From Pseudomonas sp. PDM18 (GTDB taxonomy: Bacteria > Pseudomonadota > Gammaproteobacteria > Pseudomonadales > Pseudomonadaceae), in assembly GCF_014852585.1 (NCBI RefSeq), contig NZ_JACVBX010000001.1:434001-498000 (forward strand): DNA of 64,000 nucleotides, read 5' to 3'. Both the position numbers and the translations under genes were made by a program. The notes beneath the pieces were generated by a model that was not told the DNA's origin, made no database searches, and was given only the letters and a program-made list of their open reading frames with translations. Positions within the stretch are counted from its first letter, which is position 1. Each line of letters begins with the position of its first letter. Positions 16,104-24,825 of the stretch are shown one piece after another.

Positions 16104-17300
16104 TTACAGCGACCAGTCTTCCATCCCCAGAAAGCGCGCGATCTCCGCGCGCTTTTCCATGGCGTCGCGATACCCCAACTCGATCAACGCATTGCAGTAG
16201 CCCGGCTCGAACAGCAGGTAGCTGAGCACGCCCGCCCCGCTCGCCTTGGTCGCCCCCGGCCCGCGCAGAAACAGGCGCAGCGGCTTGGGCAGTTCGTGGC
16301 GGTACTGTGCGGCGATCTCGTCCAGCGGCCGGCTCGGCGAAATCAGCAGCACATCCACCGGCGCCAGCCCCAGCGTCGCCCGACGCGCCTCTTCGGGTAC
16401 CAGTGAGCTGAGGAAGTTGATGCGGTGCAGCAGCTCGATATCGCCCTCAAGGCTGTCGATGAAGGTGCTGTTCAACAGGTGGATGCCTACCTGCGCCAGG
16501 CTCGGCGGCTGGCCTGTCCGGTAGTTCGCCACCTGCTCGTTGGCGCTGCCCACCGTGGGGTTGCCGCTTACACCGATCACCAGCACCCGGTTGGCGCCCA
16601 GGTGCAGCGCCGGGCTGATCGGCGCCTGCTGACGCACAGCGCCGTCGCCGAAGAACTCACGGAGAATCTTCACCGGGCGGAACAGCAGCGGTATCGCCGA
16701 ACTGGCCAGCAGGTGCTCGATCTGCAGCCGCGTCGGCACGCCGATGCGGCGGTGGCGCAACCAGGGATCGATGGTCGCGCGCCCTTGATAGAAGGTCACC
16801 GCCTGGCCGGATTCATAGCCGAACGCGGTGACCGCCACCGCACGCAGGTTGCGCCGGCGCACGGCGGCGGCAATGCCGGAGAGGTCCAGCTCGCGTTCGA
16901 GGAGATAGCGCAGCGGCGTGCTGTCCAACAACGCCACCGGCTCGCGCTTGCCCAGACCCAGCAGGCTGTGGCCGAGGAACTTGAAAGCCTGGCTGAACAC
17001 ACCGGGCCAGTCGGCGCGGTATACCTGCCCGGTGCGAAAGCCCTTCCAGACCTTGGTCAGGCGCTCTACCGCGCCGGTGAAGGACATCGCCCCGCACGCC
17101 AGCCCGACAGCATTGATGGCACCGGCGGAGGTACCGACGATGACCGGAAAGGGATTCTCCGCGCCCTCGGGCAGCAGTTCGGCGATAGCCGCCAGCACGC
17201 CGACCTGATAGGCCGCCCGCGCGCCGCCGCCGGATAGGATCAGGCCGGTGACGGCCGATGATCCTGGGTGAATAGCGGGGGGAATGGCGGAGTCGGTCAC
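16104..17300 (-). CDS. Patatin-like phospholipase
   Basis: Acyl hydrolase of 398 residues with the Ser-Asp dyad of patatins. The glycine-rich oxyanion motif is GLILSGGGARAAYQVG (about residues 19-34), the nucleophile Ser is in VGTSAGA (near residue 60), and the catalytic Asp is in FFGDGAVRQQAP. It has no signal peptide, so it is probably cytosolic or peripheral on the inner membrane, cleaving phospholipid or lipid esters. The start is a GTG at 17300 with an AAGGA site ten bases upstream. It follows the lipid A acyltransferase gene on the same strand, 45 bases downstream, which suggests a shared envelope-lipid transcript. Confidence 0.88.
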   Translation of the reverse strand: MTDSAIPPAIHPGSSAVTGLILSGGGARAAYQVGVLAAIAELLPEGAENPFPVIVGTSAGAINAVGLACGAMSFTGAVERLTKVWKGFRTGQVYRADWPGVFSQAFKFLGHSLLGLGKREPVALLDSTPLRYLLERELDLSGIAAAVRRRNLRAVAVTAFGYESGQAVTFYQGRATIDPWLRHRRIGVPTRLQIEHLLASSAIPLLFRPVKILREFFGDGAVRQQAPISPALHLGANRVLVIGVSGNPTVGSANEQVANYRTGQPPSLAQVGIHLLNSTFIDSLEGDIELLHRINFLSSLVPEEARRATLGLAPVDVLLISPSRPLDEIAAQYRHELPKPLRLFLRGPGATKASGAGVLSYLLFEPGYCNALIELGYRDAMEKRAEIARFLGMEDWSL

Positions 17301-17345
17301 GGCAGAAGTCCTTGTCTCGTCGATTCCAGCGTAGCCCGCCCGCCA

Positions 17346-18278
17346 CTACTTCTTCTTGTCGTAAAGCTTTGGCTCGCCTTCGGGACGGCTCTTGAAGCGG
17401 CGGTGCGCCCAGAGGTACTGCTCGGGCTGGCGGCGAATCTCGCTCTCCACCCACTGGTTGATACGAATGCAGTCGGCCTCTTCGCTCTCGCCGGGAAAGT
17501 CTTCCAGCGGCGGGTGGATCGTCAGGCGGTAGCCAGAGCCATCGGCCAGACGCGACTGGGTAAAAGGCAGCACCAGCGCGCGGCCCAGGCGGGCGAACTT
17601 GGTAGTGGCGGTAACGGTGGCCGCCTGGATGCCGAACAGCGGCACGAACAGGCTCTGCTTGGCGCCGTAGTCCTGGTCCGGCGCGTACCAGATGGCACGA
17701 CCGGCGCGCAGCACCTTGAGCATCGCGCGGACATCCTCGCGCTCGATGGCGGTGGCGTCGGCATTATGCCTCTCGCGGCCGGTACGCTGGACGAAATCGA
17801 ACACCGGGTTGTCGTGCTCGCGGTACATGCCATCGATGGTCTGCACCTGGCCCAGCAGCGCGGCACCGATCTCCAGCGTGGTGAAGTGCATGGCCATGAG
17901 GATCACGCCCTTTCCTTCGGCCTCGGCCTTCTTCAGGTGCTCGATGCCTTCGATATGGGCCAGTTTCGCCAGACGGGCCTGCGGCCACCACCAGCTCATG
18001 GCCATTTCGAAGAAGGCGATGCCGGTCGAAGCGAAGTTTTCCTTGAGCAGGCGCTTGCGCTCGGCGGCGGAGAGCTCCGGGAAGCACAGCTCCAGGTTGC
18101 GCGCGGCAATCGCCCGGCGGCTGCCCACCACGCGGTACATCAGCGCCCCCAGTGCACGCCCCAGGCTCAGCAGTGCCGGGTACGGCAGTTGCACCACCAG
18201 CCACAGCACGCCAAGGCCGAGCCAGAGCGGCCAGTGGCGGGGATGGAGGAATTCTTGGCGAAAGGTGGGGCGGTCCAT
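17346..18278 (-). CDS. htrB: Lipid A lauroyl acyltransferase (HtrB/LpxL family)
   Basis: Inner-membrane late acyltransferase of 310 residues that adds a secondary acyl chain to lipid A on the cytosolic face. The N-terminal helix (WPLWLGLGVLWLVVQLPYPALLSLG) anchors it. The catalytic H-x4-E/D motif appears as MHFTTLE (near residue 130), and further family text includes WYAPDQDYGAKQSLFVPLFG. The position just upstream of minC matches P. aeruginosa PA3242 (HtrB2), one of two such enzymes there, so the acylated position is inferred to be the same. Length is normal. Confidence 0.9.
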   Translation of the reverse strand: MDRPTFRQEFLHPRHWPLWLGLGVLWLVVQLPYPALLSLGRALGALMYRVVGSRRAIAARNLELCFPELSAAERKRLLKENFASTGIAFFEMAMSWWWPQARLAKLAHIEGIEHLKKAEAEGKGVILMAMHFTTLEIGAALLGQVQTIDGMYREHDNPVFDFVQRTGRERHNADATAIEREDVRAMLKVLRAGRAIWYAPDQDYGAKQSLFVPLFGIQAATVTATTKFARLGRALVLPFTQSRLADGSGYRLTIHPPLEDFPGESEEADCIRINQWVESEIRRQPEQYLWAHRRFKSRPEGEPKLYDKKK

Positions 18279-18422
18279 GGAACTTTCCGGTCACGATCAA
18301 AGCCCGACATTCTACCTTGCGCGGGCGCGCCGTGCCTGCCTTGCGCCCTGGCTATGCGCCACGCTTGCGGCTGCCGGGGCGGTCCGCTATAAGTCCAACC
18401 ATTTTGATGACGCAGTCCGACC

Positions 18423-19370
18423 ATGAGCCAAGCTGACCTTCTCGACCACGATCCCGTATTCCAGCTCAAGGGCAGCATGCTGGCCGTCACCGTTCTGGAA
18501 CTGGCCCACAATGACCTGCCGCGCCTGGACCGCCAGCTCGCCGACAAGGTCGCCCAGGCGCCCAACTTCTTCCGCGATACCCCGCTGGTGCTCGCGCTGG
18601 ACAAGCTGCCCGACGGCGAAGGCCAGCTCGACCTGCAAGGCGTGCTGGACATTTGCCGCCGCCACGGCCTGCGTACCCTGGCCATTCGCGCCAGCCGCGA
18701 GGAAGACATCCGCCTGGCCACCATGTTCGACATCCCCGTGCTGCCGCCGTCGGGTTCATCCCGCGAGCGCGCGGTCGAGCCCAAGGACACCGTCCCGCAA
18801 GTGACTGGCGCCGCGCCAGTACGGCGCCCGCGTGGCGAGAAGCTCTCCGAGAAAGTCGTCGAGCAGGCAGCCGGCGCTGGAGTGCAGGCCGAGAAAACCG
18901 TGGAGAAGCCGGCTGAGCAACCCGCCGAAGCTAAACCCGAGAAGCCGATCGAAGCTGCCGCCGAGGCAACAGTCGAAGCGCAGGAAGCCGCTGCGCAAGC
19001 TGCTGTGGAAAAGCCTGCCGAACCGCCGGCGCCGGTCGTCCGTCCGACCAAGCTGGTGACCACCCCGGTACGTGGCGGCGTGCAGATCTACGCCGCCGGC
19101 GGCGACCTGATCGTGCTCGCTCCCGTCAGCCCCGGTGCGGAACTTCTCGCCGACGGCAATATCCATGTGTACGGTCCGATGCGCGGTCGTGCCCTGGCCG
19201 GTGTCAAGGGCGACACCAGCGCGCGGATTTTCTGCCAGCAACTGGCCGCGGAACTCGTGTCCATCGCTGGTAATTACAAGGTCGCCGAAGACCTTCGACG
19301 CAGTCCGCAATGGGGGCAGGCGGTGCACGTCAGCCTGTCGGGTGACGTGTTGAACATCACCCGCCTTTAA
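18423..19370 (+). CDS. minC: Septum-site-determining protein MinC, long-linker form
   Basis: Inhibitor of FtsZ assembly that, recruited by MinD, blocks division at the poles. The N-terminal domain (about residues 1-115: [21 protein letters not shown]...IPVLPPSG) binds FtsZ. The C-terminal beta-helix (about 208-315: [36 protein letters not shown]) dimerises and binds MinD. Between them residues 140-205 are almost only Ala, Glu, Lys, Pro, Val and Gln, giving a total of 315 residues against roughly 230-265 in relatives I recall. The reading frame is uninterrupted. It is the first gene of minC-minD-minE. Confidence 0.95.
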   Translation: MSQADLLDHDPVFQLKGSMLAVTVLELAHNDLPRLDRQLADKVAQAPNFFRDTPLVLALDKLPDGEGQLDLQGVLDICRRHGLRTLAIRASREEDIRLATMFDIPVLPPSGSSRERAVEPKDTVPQVTGAAPVRRPRGEKLSEKVVEQAAGAGVQAEKTVEKPAEQPAEAKPEKPIEAAAEATVEAQEAAAQAAVEKPAEPPAPVVRPTKLVTTPVRGGVQIYAAGGDLIVLAPVSPGAELLADGNIHVYGPMRGRALAGVKGDTSARIFCQQLAAELVSIAGNYKVAEDLRRSPQWGQAVHVSLSGDVLNITRL

Positions 19371-19431
19371 CGGATACTGCCGCGACTTTCAGGGACCAGA
19401 ATTCTTCGTTTTTTCTTTGGGGTGAATCACC

Positions 19432-20247
19432 TTGGCCAAGATCCTCGTAGTCACTTCCGGTAAGGGTGGCGTCGGTAAAACCACCACCAGCGCAGCCATC
19501 GGCACCGGCCTGGCCCTGCGCGGCCACAAGACCGTCATCGTCGACTTCGACGTAGGCCTGCGTAACCTCGACCTGATCATGGGCTGTGAACGCCGCGTGG
19601 TTTACGACTTCGTCAACGTCATCAACGGCGAAGCGACCCTCACCCAGGCCCTGATCAAGGACAAGCGCCTCGAGAACCTGTTCGTGCTGGCCGCCAGCCA
19701 GACCCGCGACAAGGACGCACTCACCCAGGAAGGCGTCGGCAAGGTTATCGAAGAACTCAAGCAGTCCTTCGACTACGTGATCTGCGACTCTCCGGCCGGC
19801 ATCGAGAAAGGTGCCCACCTGGCCATGTACTACGCCGATGAGGCGATCGTCGTGACCAACCCGGAAGTTTCCTCGGTCCGCGACTCCGACCGCATGCTCG
19901 GCCTGCTGGCCAGCAAATCCGCCCGCGCCGAGAAAGGCGAGGACGCGATCAAGGAACACCTGCTGCTGACCCGCTACAACCCCGAGCGCGTCACCAAGGG
20001 CGAAATGCTCGGCGTCGAAGACGTCGAGGAAATCCTGGCCATCCGTCTGCTCGGCGTGATCCCGGAATCCCAGGCGGTGCTCAAGGCATCCAACCAGGGC
20101 GTACCGGTCATCCTCGACGAAGAAAGCGATGCCGGCCAGGCGTACAGTGACGCCGTCGAGCGACTGCTGGGCAAAGAAATGCCCCACCGCTTCCTCGACG
20201 TGCAGAAGAAAGGATTCCTGCAACGACTGTTCGGAGGACGTGAATGA
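19432..20247 (+). CDS. minD: Septum-site-determining ATPase MinD
   Basis: Membrane-associated ATPase (271 residues) that recruits MinC to the membrane and, with MinE, sets up pole-to-pole oscillation. The deviant Walker A motif is GKGGVGKTT (residues 10-18), the switch region is in [11 protein letters not shown], and the C-terminal amphipathic membrane-targeting helix is in [10 protein letters not shown]. The start is a TTG at 19432, giving the family N-terminus [13 protein letters not shown]; a GGGGTGA lies just before it. No in-frame ATG would restore the Walker motif. It overlaps minE by four bases. Confidence 0.96.
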   Translation: MAKILVVTSGKGGVGKTTTSAAIGTGLALRGHKTVIVDFDVGLRNLDLIMGCERRVVYDFVNVINGEATLTQALIKDKRLENLFVLAASQTRDKDALTQEGVGKVIEELKQSFDYVICDSPAGIEKGAHLAMYYADEAIVVTNPEVSSVRDSDRMLGLLASKSARAEKGEDAIKEHLLLTRYNPERVTKGEMLGVEDVEEILAIRLLGVIPESQAVLKASNQGVPVILDEESDAGQAYSDAVERLLGKEMPHRFLDVQKKGFLQRLFGGRE

Positions 20248-20498
20248 GCCTTTTAGATTTCTTCCGCAGCCGGAAGTCGCAAAACAGCGCATCCATCGCG
20301 AAAGAAAGACTCCAGATCATCGTCGCCCATGAGCGCGGCAACCGTTCCCAACCGGACTACCTCCCGCAGTTGCAGAAAGACCTGCTGGAAGTGATCCGCA
20401 AATACGTACCCATCGACCAGGAACAAGTCCAGGTCGAGCTGGCCAACCAGGGCAGTTGTTCGATCCTGGAACTCAACATCACCCTGCCGGAGCGTTGA
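20244..20498 (+). CDS. minE: Cell division topological specificity factor MinE
   Basis: Activator of MinD ATPase, 84 residues. The N-terminal membrane-binding/anti-MinCD helix is [31 protein letters not shown], and the C-terminal dimerisation domain includes [36 protein letters not shown]. Normal length. The start overlaps the minD stop (ATGA), so translation is coupled, keeping MinD:MinE ratios fixed. Confidence 0.96.
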   Translation: MSLLDFFRSRKSQNSASIAKERLQIIVAHERGNRSQPDYLPQLQKDLLEVIRKYVPIDQEQVQVELANQGSCSILELNITLPER

Positions 20499-20514
20499 TC
20501 CGGCCCGGGTGAAC

Positions 20515-20545
20515 CTGCGGCGGCCTCGGCCGCCGCAGTCGTTTC
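20515..20545 (+). terminator. Hairpin after minE
   Basis: Ten-base arms CTGCGGCGGC (20515-20524) and GCCGCCGCAG (20529-20538) with a CTCG loop, then TCGTTTCTGTCTT. The T-tract is interrupted, so it may terminate only partly, letting some transcription into rluA. Confidence 0.6.
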
Positions 20546-20574
20546 TGTCTTACTTACTTCGCGTACGAGTTTCC

Positions 20575-21210
20575 ATGCCGCTTTCCCAGATCGAATTCGT
20601 CCATGAGGACGCCGCCCTCCTGGTGGTGAACAAGCCCACCCTGCTGCTCTCCGTGCCCGGCCGCGCGGACGACAACAAGGACTGCCTGATCACCCGCCTG
20701 CAGGAGAACGGCTACCCGGAAGCGCGCATCGTCCATCGCCTGGACTGGGAAACCTCCGGCCTGATCGTGCTGGCCCGCGACGCCGACAGCCACCGCGAGC
20801 TGTCCCGCCAATTCCACGACCGCGAGACCGAGAAGGCCTACACCGCACTGTGCTGGGGCGAGCCTGCGCTGGACAGCGGCCGCATCGAAGCGCCGCTGCG
20901 CTACGACCCGCCGACCAAGCCGCGCCACGTCGTGGACTTCGAGCAGGGCCGGCATGCGCTGACCTTCTGGCGCGTCATGGAGCGCCACGGCAACTGGAGC
21001 CGCGTCGAGCTCACGCCGATCACTGGCCGCTCGCACCAACTGCGCGTGCACATGCTGACCATCGGCCACCCGCTGCTGGGTGATCGCCTGTATGCCGAAG
21101 GCGAAGCCCTGGAACTGCGCGACCGCCTGTGCCTGCACGCCAGCATGCTGGCGCTGACCCATCCGCAGACCGGCGAGCGCCTGCGCTTCGAGTCGCCTGC
21201 GCCGTTCTGA
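20575..21210 (+). CDS. rluA: RluA-type pseudouridine synthase
   Basis: Isomerises uridine to pseudouridine in RNA; RluA proper modifies U746 of 23S rRNA and U32 of several tRNAs. The catalytic motif HRLDWETSGLIVLARD (near residue 55) contains the essential Asp, and the C-terminal RVELTPITGRSHQLRVHM and HPLLGDRLYA blocks are standard. The 211-residue length lacks an S4 domain, which fits RluA rather than RluC/RluD. The start ATG at 20575 begins MPLSQIEFVHED; the frame upstream runs through the minE hairpin and is not coding. Its place after minE matches P. aeruginosa. Confidence 0.9.
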   Translation: MPLSQIEFVHEDAALLVVNKPTLLLSVPGRADDNKDCLITRLQENGYPEARIVHRLDWETSGLIVLARDADSHRELSRQFHDRETEKAYTALCWGEPALDSGRIEAPLRYDPPTKPRHVVDFEQGRHALTFWRVMERHGNWSRVELTPITGRSHQLRVHMLTIGHPLLGDRLYAEGEALELRDRLCLHASMLALTHPQTGERLRFESPAPF

Positions 21211-21226
21211 CCGCTCTCTGATCGGC

Positions 21227-21248
21227 GTGCAACCGTAAACGGTTGTAC
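21227..21248. promoter_or_regulatory. Near-perfect palindrome between rluA and apeB
   Basis: GTGCAACCGT (21227-21236) and ACGGTTGTAC (21239-21248) are complementary with a single G-T wobble and only AA between them. The two-base spacer is too tight for a stable RNA loop, so a protein-binding operator upstream of apeB is more likely than a terminator. No T-run follows. Confidence 0.45.
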
Positions 21249-21324
21249 ACCCGACACCCCGTCCCAGGCCGCAGATTCGTGCATTTACGTTAAACTTCCG
21301 GCCATTCGCTGTCCGGAGTTACCC

Positions 21325-22614
21325 ATGCGTACAGAACTCAACCAGGGCCTGATCGATTTCCTCGCGGCCTCCCCCACTCCTTTCCACGCCACCCAGGCCC
21401 TCGCCCTTCGTCTTGAAGAGGCCGGCTACCAGCGCCTGGACGAGCGCGACGCCTGGCGCACCGAAGCCGGTGGCCGCTACTACGTCACCCGCAACGACTC
21501 CTCGCTGATCGCCTTCAAGCTGGGTACTTCTCCCTTGCTGGAGAACGGCCTGCGTCTGGTCGGCGCGCACACCGACAGCCCCTGCCTGCGCGTCAAGCCG
21601 AACCCCGAGCTGGTACGCAACGGCTACTGGCAGCTGGGCGTCGAAGTCTATGGCGGCGCGCTGTTCGCCCCCTGGTTCGACCGCGACCTGTCCCTGGCCG
21701 GCCGCGTCACCTTCCGCCTGGCCGGCAAGGTCGAGAGCAAGCTGATCGATTTCAGGGCGCCCATCGCGGTGATCCCGAACCTGGCGATCCACCTCAACCG
21801 CGAAGCGAACATGGGCTGGTCGATCAACGCGCAGACCGAGCTACCGCCGATCCTTGCCCAGGTCGCCGCCGGCGAGACCCGCGACTTCCGCGACCTGCTC
21901 GGCGAACAGCTGCAACTGGAGCACGGCATCACCGCCGACGCCATCCTCGACTACGAGCTGAGCTTCTACGACACCCAGCGCGCCGCCGTGATCGGCCTCG
22001 ATCAGGCCTTCATCGCCGGTGCCCGCCTGGACAACCTGCTGTCCTGCTTCGCCGGCCTGCAGGCCCTGCTGAGCAGCAGCGACGAGCAGAGCGGCGTGCT
22101 GGTCTGCACCGACCACGAGGAAGTGGGTTCCTGCTCTGCCTGCGGCGCCGACGGCCCGTTTCTGGAGCAGGTGCTGCGCCGCTTGCTGCCCGAGGGCGAT
22201 GCGTTCACCCGCACCGTGCAGCGCTCGCTGCTGGTTTCCGCCGACAACGCCCACGGCGTGCACCCGAACTACGCCGACAAGCACGACGGCAACCACGGCC
22301 CGAAGCTCAACGGCGGCCCGGTGATCAAGATCAACAGCAACCAGCGCTACGCCACCAACAGCGAGACCGCCGGCTTCTTCCGCCACCTGTGCCTGGAAAA
22401 CGAAGTGCCAGTGCAGAGCTTCGTGACCCGCAGCGACATGGGCTGCGGGTCCACCATCGGCCCGATCACCGCCAGCCAGATCGGCGTGCGCACCGTCGAC
22501 ATCGGCCTGCCGACCTTTGCCATGCACTCCATCCGCGAGCTGGCCGGCAGCCAGGACCTGCACTACCTGGCCAAGGTACTCAGCGCCTTCTACGACAGCG
22601 CCGACCTGCCCTGA
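21325..22614 (+). CDS. apeB: M18 family aminopeptidase
   Basis: Cytosolic dizinc aminopeptidase (429 residues) that removes N-terminal, often acidic, residues from peptides. Metal and catalytic sites are visible: His-Thr-Asp in [16 protein letters not shown] (near residue 80), the bridging Asp in [11 protein letters not shown], Glu-Glu in [17 protein letters not shown], a further Asp in [14 protein letters not shown], and the last His in [14 protein letters not shown]. Length and sequence are those of complete M18 enzymes. It stands alone with its own terminator. Confidence 0.93.
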   Translation: MRTELNQGLIDFLAASPTPFHATQALALRLEEAGYQRLDERDAWRTEAGGRYYVTRNDSSLIAFKLGTSPLLENGLRLVGAHTDSPCLRVKPNPELVRNGYWQLGVEVYGGALFAPWFDRDLSLAGRVTFRLAGKVESKLIDFRAPIAVIPNLAIHLNREANMGWSINAQTELPPILAQVAAGETRDFRDLLGEQLQLEHGITADAILDYELSFYDTQRAAVIGLDQAFIAGARLDNLLSCFAGLQALLSSSDEQSGVLVCTDHEEVGSCSACGADGPFLEQVLRRLLPEGDAFTRTVQRSLLVSADNAHGVHPNYADKHDGNHGPKLNGGPVIKINSNQRYATNSETAGFFRHLCLENEVPVQSFVTRSDMGCGSTIGPITASQIGVRTVDIGLPTFAMHSIRELAGSQDLHYLAKVLSAFYDSADLP

Positions 22615-22618
22615 CCCA

Positions 22619-22645
22619 ACGCCCGGCACAAGCCGGGCGTTTTTC
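22619..22645 (+). terminator. Terminator of apeB
   Basis: ACGCCCGGC (22619-22627), loop ACAA, GCCGGGCGT (22632-22640), then TTTTC. It is a strong Rho-independent hairpin immediately after the stop. Confidence 0.9.
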
Positions 22646-22667
22646 TCCCAGCACTCCGCTTCTGCAA

Positions 22668-23384
22668 TCAGTCCGGAACTTCCACGCTCACGTGGATGGC
22701 ATCGTGCCGCCAGAACTCGAGGTCGCAATCGATGATACGGCCGTGCTGGTCGCCGTTGCTGCGGGTGATGCGCAGCGCCGGGCTTCCCTCGGCGACGCGC
22801 AGCACGCTGGCTGCCTCACCGTGCAGGGCGGTGGGCACCATGTCGAAGCGCACGCGGCCGTAACGGATGTCATAGCGGCTGGCGTAAAGCTCAGTGAGCG
22901 AGCAGGTCAGGTCGCTGTCGAGGATGCCGGGGAAGTACGCCGGGTTGAGGTAGTGCTCGACGTAGAGCACCAACCGCCCGTCCACCCGCCGCAGCCGGCG
23001 AATCTGGTAGACGCTGGACAGCGCCGGCAGCTCCAGCAGCTCACAGATCGCCGCACTCGCCGGTACCTGCCGGGCCGACAGCACTTCGGTCGCCGGCACT
23101 CGCCCCTGCCCTTCCACCATGGCGTGGAAGTGGCTGCGCACCAGCGGGTTGTACAACAGGCGCGGCGGCGAGACGAACCAGCCGCGGCGTTCCTCGCGAT
23201 AGATCAGCCCCTGCGCCTCCAGTTGCCCCAGCGCCTCGCGCAGGGTGATCCGCGTGGTGTCGAACAGCTCGCTGAGCTTGCGTTCGGCCGGCAGCTTGCC
23301 GCCGGCGCTGAGCAGGCCGCTGTCGATCTGTTCGATCAGGGCGCGGCAGATCGCCGTCACCGTGGGTAGCGCCGTATCGCGCAT
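22668..23384 (-). CDS. GntR/HutC-family transcriptional regulator (UTRA domain)
   Basis: DNA-binding regulator of 238 residues. A winged helix-turn-helix occupies about residues 5-72 (LLSAGGKLPAERKLSELFDTTRITLREALGQLEAQGLIYREERRGWFV), and a UTRA ligand-binding domain about 95-232. HutC-subfamily members are usually repressors relieved by the substrate of the pathway they control. The gene is divergent from the transport operon that begins at 23710, its obvious target. Palindromic and half sites in the intergenic region (23399-23410 and the TAGACCA copies) are candidate operators for it. Confidence 0.88.
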   Translation of the reverse strand: MRDTALPTVTAICRALIEQIDSGLLSAGGKLPAERKLSELFDTTRITLREALGQLEAQGLIYREERRGWFVSPPRLLYNPLVRSHFHAMVEGQGRVPATEVLSARQVPASAAICELLELPALSSVYQIRRLRRVDGRLVLYVEHYLNPAYFPGILDSDLTCSLTELYASRYDIRYGRVRFDMVPTALHGEAASVLRVAEGSPALRITRSNGDQHGRIIDCDLEFWRHDAIHVSVEVPD

Positions 23385-23398
23385 TCGCTTGCCTCTTT

Positions 23399-23410
23399 TG
23401 GACTAGTCCA
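23399..23410. promoter_or_regulatory. Palindrome TGGACTAGTCCA, candidate GntR operator
   Basis: Perfect 12-bp inverted repeat 15 bases upstream of the regulator start codon, well placed for autoregulation. GntR/HutC regulators generally bind short palindromes of about this size. Confidence 0.5.
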
Positions 23411-23524
23411 GCCCCAGAACAGGGCATTTCTTTCACCCGACGGGGTGCGGTCATCCTAGGAAAGCCCGATGACCGTCCCGTGACAACGCCTTTTCAAGCA
23501 GCCGCCATGCCAGTTAACGACACC

Positions 23525-23567
23525 AGCGTAGACCAGGCGGATCAAGGCATTGGCGATGGTCTACGCT
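23525..23567. promoter_or_regulatory. Inverted pair AGCGTAGACCA...TGGTCTACGCT
   Basis: Eleven-base perfect arms (23525-23535 and 23557-23567) separated by 21 bases. With two further related sites on either side (23399-23410 and 23666-23677) this could support DNA looping by the regulator. The arms could also form an RNA stem. Confidence 0.5.
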
Positions 23568-23665
23568 CTTCCCCGACGACTCGCTGGCAGCGCGCGGCCG
23601 GGTCAGCGCGCCTGGGGTTTACATCAAACTGTCATCCGCCCCGCTTAGATTGGCCTGCGTCTTGC

Positions 23666-23677
23666 TGATCTAGACCA
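23666..23677. promoter_or_regulatory. Imperfect operator TGATCTAGACCA before the transport operon
   Basis: Shares TG..CTAG.CCA with the palindrome at 23399-23410. It lies 33 bases before the start codon of the binding-protein gene, where binding would block transcription. Confidence 0.45.
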
Positions 23678-23709
23678 CACCTGAAAACACTGAACCGAAG
23701 GAGCACCGA

Positions 23710-24768
23710 ATGAAACGCTTGCTTGCTTCACTGCTGGGATCGGCCATTGCCTTGGGCAGCGGCCTCGCCATGGCGGCCACCGCCGATCTGCAATCGCTGG
23801 AAGCCGCCGCCCGCAAGGAAGGCCAGGTAAACAGCGTGGGCATGCCCGACAGTTGGGCGAACTGGAAGGACACCTGGAAGGACCTGGAAAGCAAGTACGG
23901 CTTGAAGCACATGGACACCGACATGAGCTCGGCCCAGGAGCTGGCCAAGTTCAAGGCCGAGAAGGAAAACGCCAGCGCCGACATCGGCGACGTCGGCGCC
24001 GCCTTCGGCCCCATCGCCCTGCAGATGGACGTCAGCCAGCCCTATAAGCCCAGCACCTGGGACCAGGTCCCGGAATGGGCCAAGGACAAGGACGGCCACT
24101 GGGCGCTCGCCTACACCGGCACCATCGCCTTCATCGTCAACAAGCAGTTGGTGAAGGATGTTCCGCACAGTTGGGCAGACCTGCTCAAGGGCAAGTACAA
24201 GGTCACCATCGGTGACGTCAGCGCCGCCGCGCAGGCGGTCAACGGCGTACTGGCCGCGAGCATCGCCAACGGCGGCGACGAGAAGAACATCAAGCCGGGC
24301 CTGGAGTTCTTCGCCCAGTTGGCCAAGCAGGGTCGCCTGTCGCTGACCAACCCGGTGATCAACACCCTGGAGAAGGGTGAAGTGGAAGTCGGCATCGTCT
24401 GGGACTTCAACGGCCTGAGCTACCGCGACCAGATCGACCCGTCGCGCTTCGAGGTGCTGATTCCCTCCGACGGCTCGGTGATCTCTGGCTACACCACCAT
24501 CATCAACAAGTACGCGAAGAACCCGAACGCCGCCAAGCTGACTCGCGAGTACATCTTCAGCGACGCCGGGCAGATCAATCTGGCCAAGGGCAACGCCCGT
24601 CCGATCCGCGCCGAGCACCTGACCCTGCCGGATGACGTGAAAGCCAAGCTGCTGCCCAACGAGCAGTACGCCAAGGCCCAGCCGATCAAGGACCCCAAGG
24701 CCTGGGAAGAGACCTCCAAGCGTCTGCCGCGCCTGTGGCAGGAAAACGTCATCATCAACATGCAATGA
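23710..24768 (+). CDS. ABC transporter substrate-binding protein (operon gene 1)
   Basis: Periplasmic binding protein of 352 residues. A Sec signal (MKRLLASLLGSAIALGSGLAMA, cut before ATADLQ) precedes a type II binding fold typical of the ferric-iron/spermidine/2-aminoethylphosphonate group (Fbp/PotD/PhnS-like): DIGDVGAAFGPIALQMDVSQPYKPSTWDQVP and EVEVGIVWDFNGLSYRDQ. It is the first gene of the operon and delivers the ligand to the two permeases downstream. The ligand is unknown; the following phosphohydrolase genes point towards a phosphorus-containing solute. Confidence 0.87.
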   Translation: MKRLLASLLGSAIALGSGLAMAATADLQSLEAAARKEGQVNSVGMPDSWANWKDTWKDLESKYGLKHMDTDMSSAQELAKFKAEKENASADIGDVGAAFGPIALQMDVSQPYKPSTWDQVPEWAKDKDGHWALAYTGTIAFIVNKQLVKDVPHSWADLLKGKYKVTIGDVSAAAQAVNGVLAASIANGGDEKNIKPGLEFFAQLAKQGRLSLTNPVINTLEKGEVEVGIVWDFNGLSYRDQIDPSRFEVLIPSDGSVISGYTTIINKYAKNPNAAKLTREYIFSDAGQINLAKGNARPIRAEHLTLPDDVKAKLLPNEQYAKAQPIKDPKAWEETSKRLPRLWQENVIINMQ

Positions 24769-24825
24769 CGCCCAGCCGCCCCGGTTCGCGCCGGGGTGGC
24801 CGCGTTTCAACGAAGGCCCCGCCCC

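Larger units (their letters stand above)
23385..23709. other. Divergent intergenic control region with repeated TAGACCA sites
   Basis: This 325-base interval has no gene. It contains a 12-bp palindrome near the regulator start, TAGACCA at 23529-23535, its inverse TGGTCTA at 23557-23563, and TAGACCA at 23671-23677. The AAGGAGC ribosome binding site of the binding-protein gene closes it. Confidence 0.6.
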
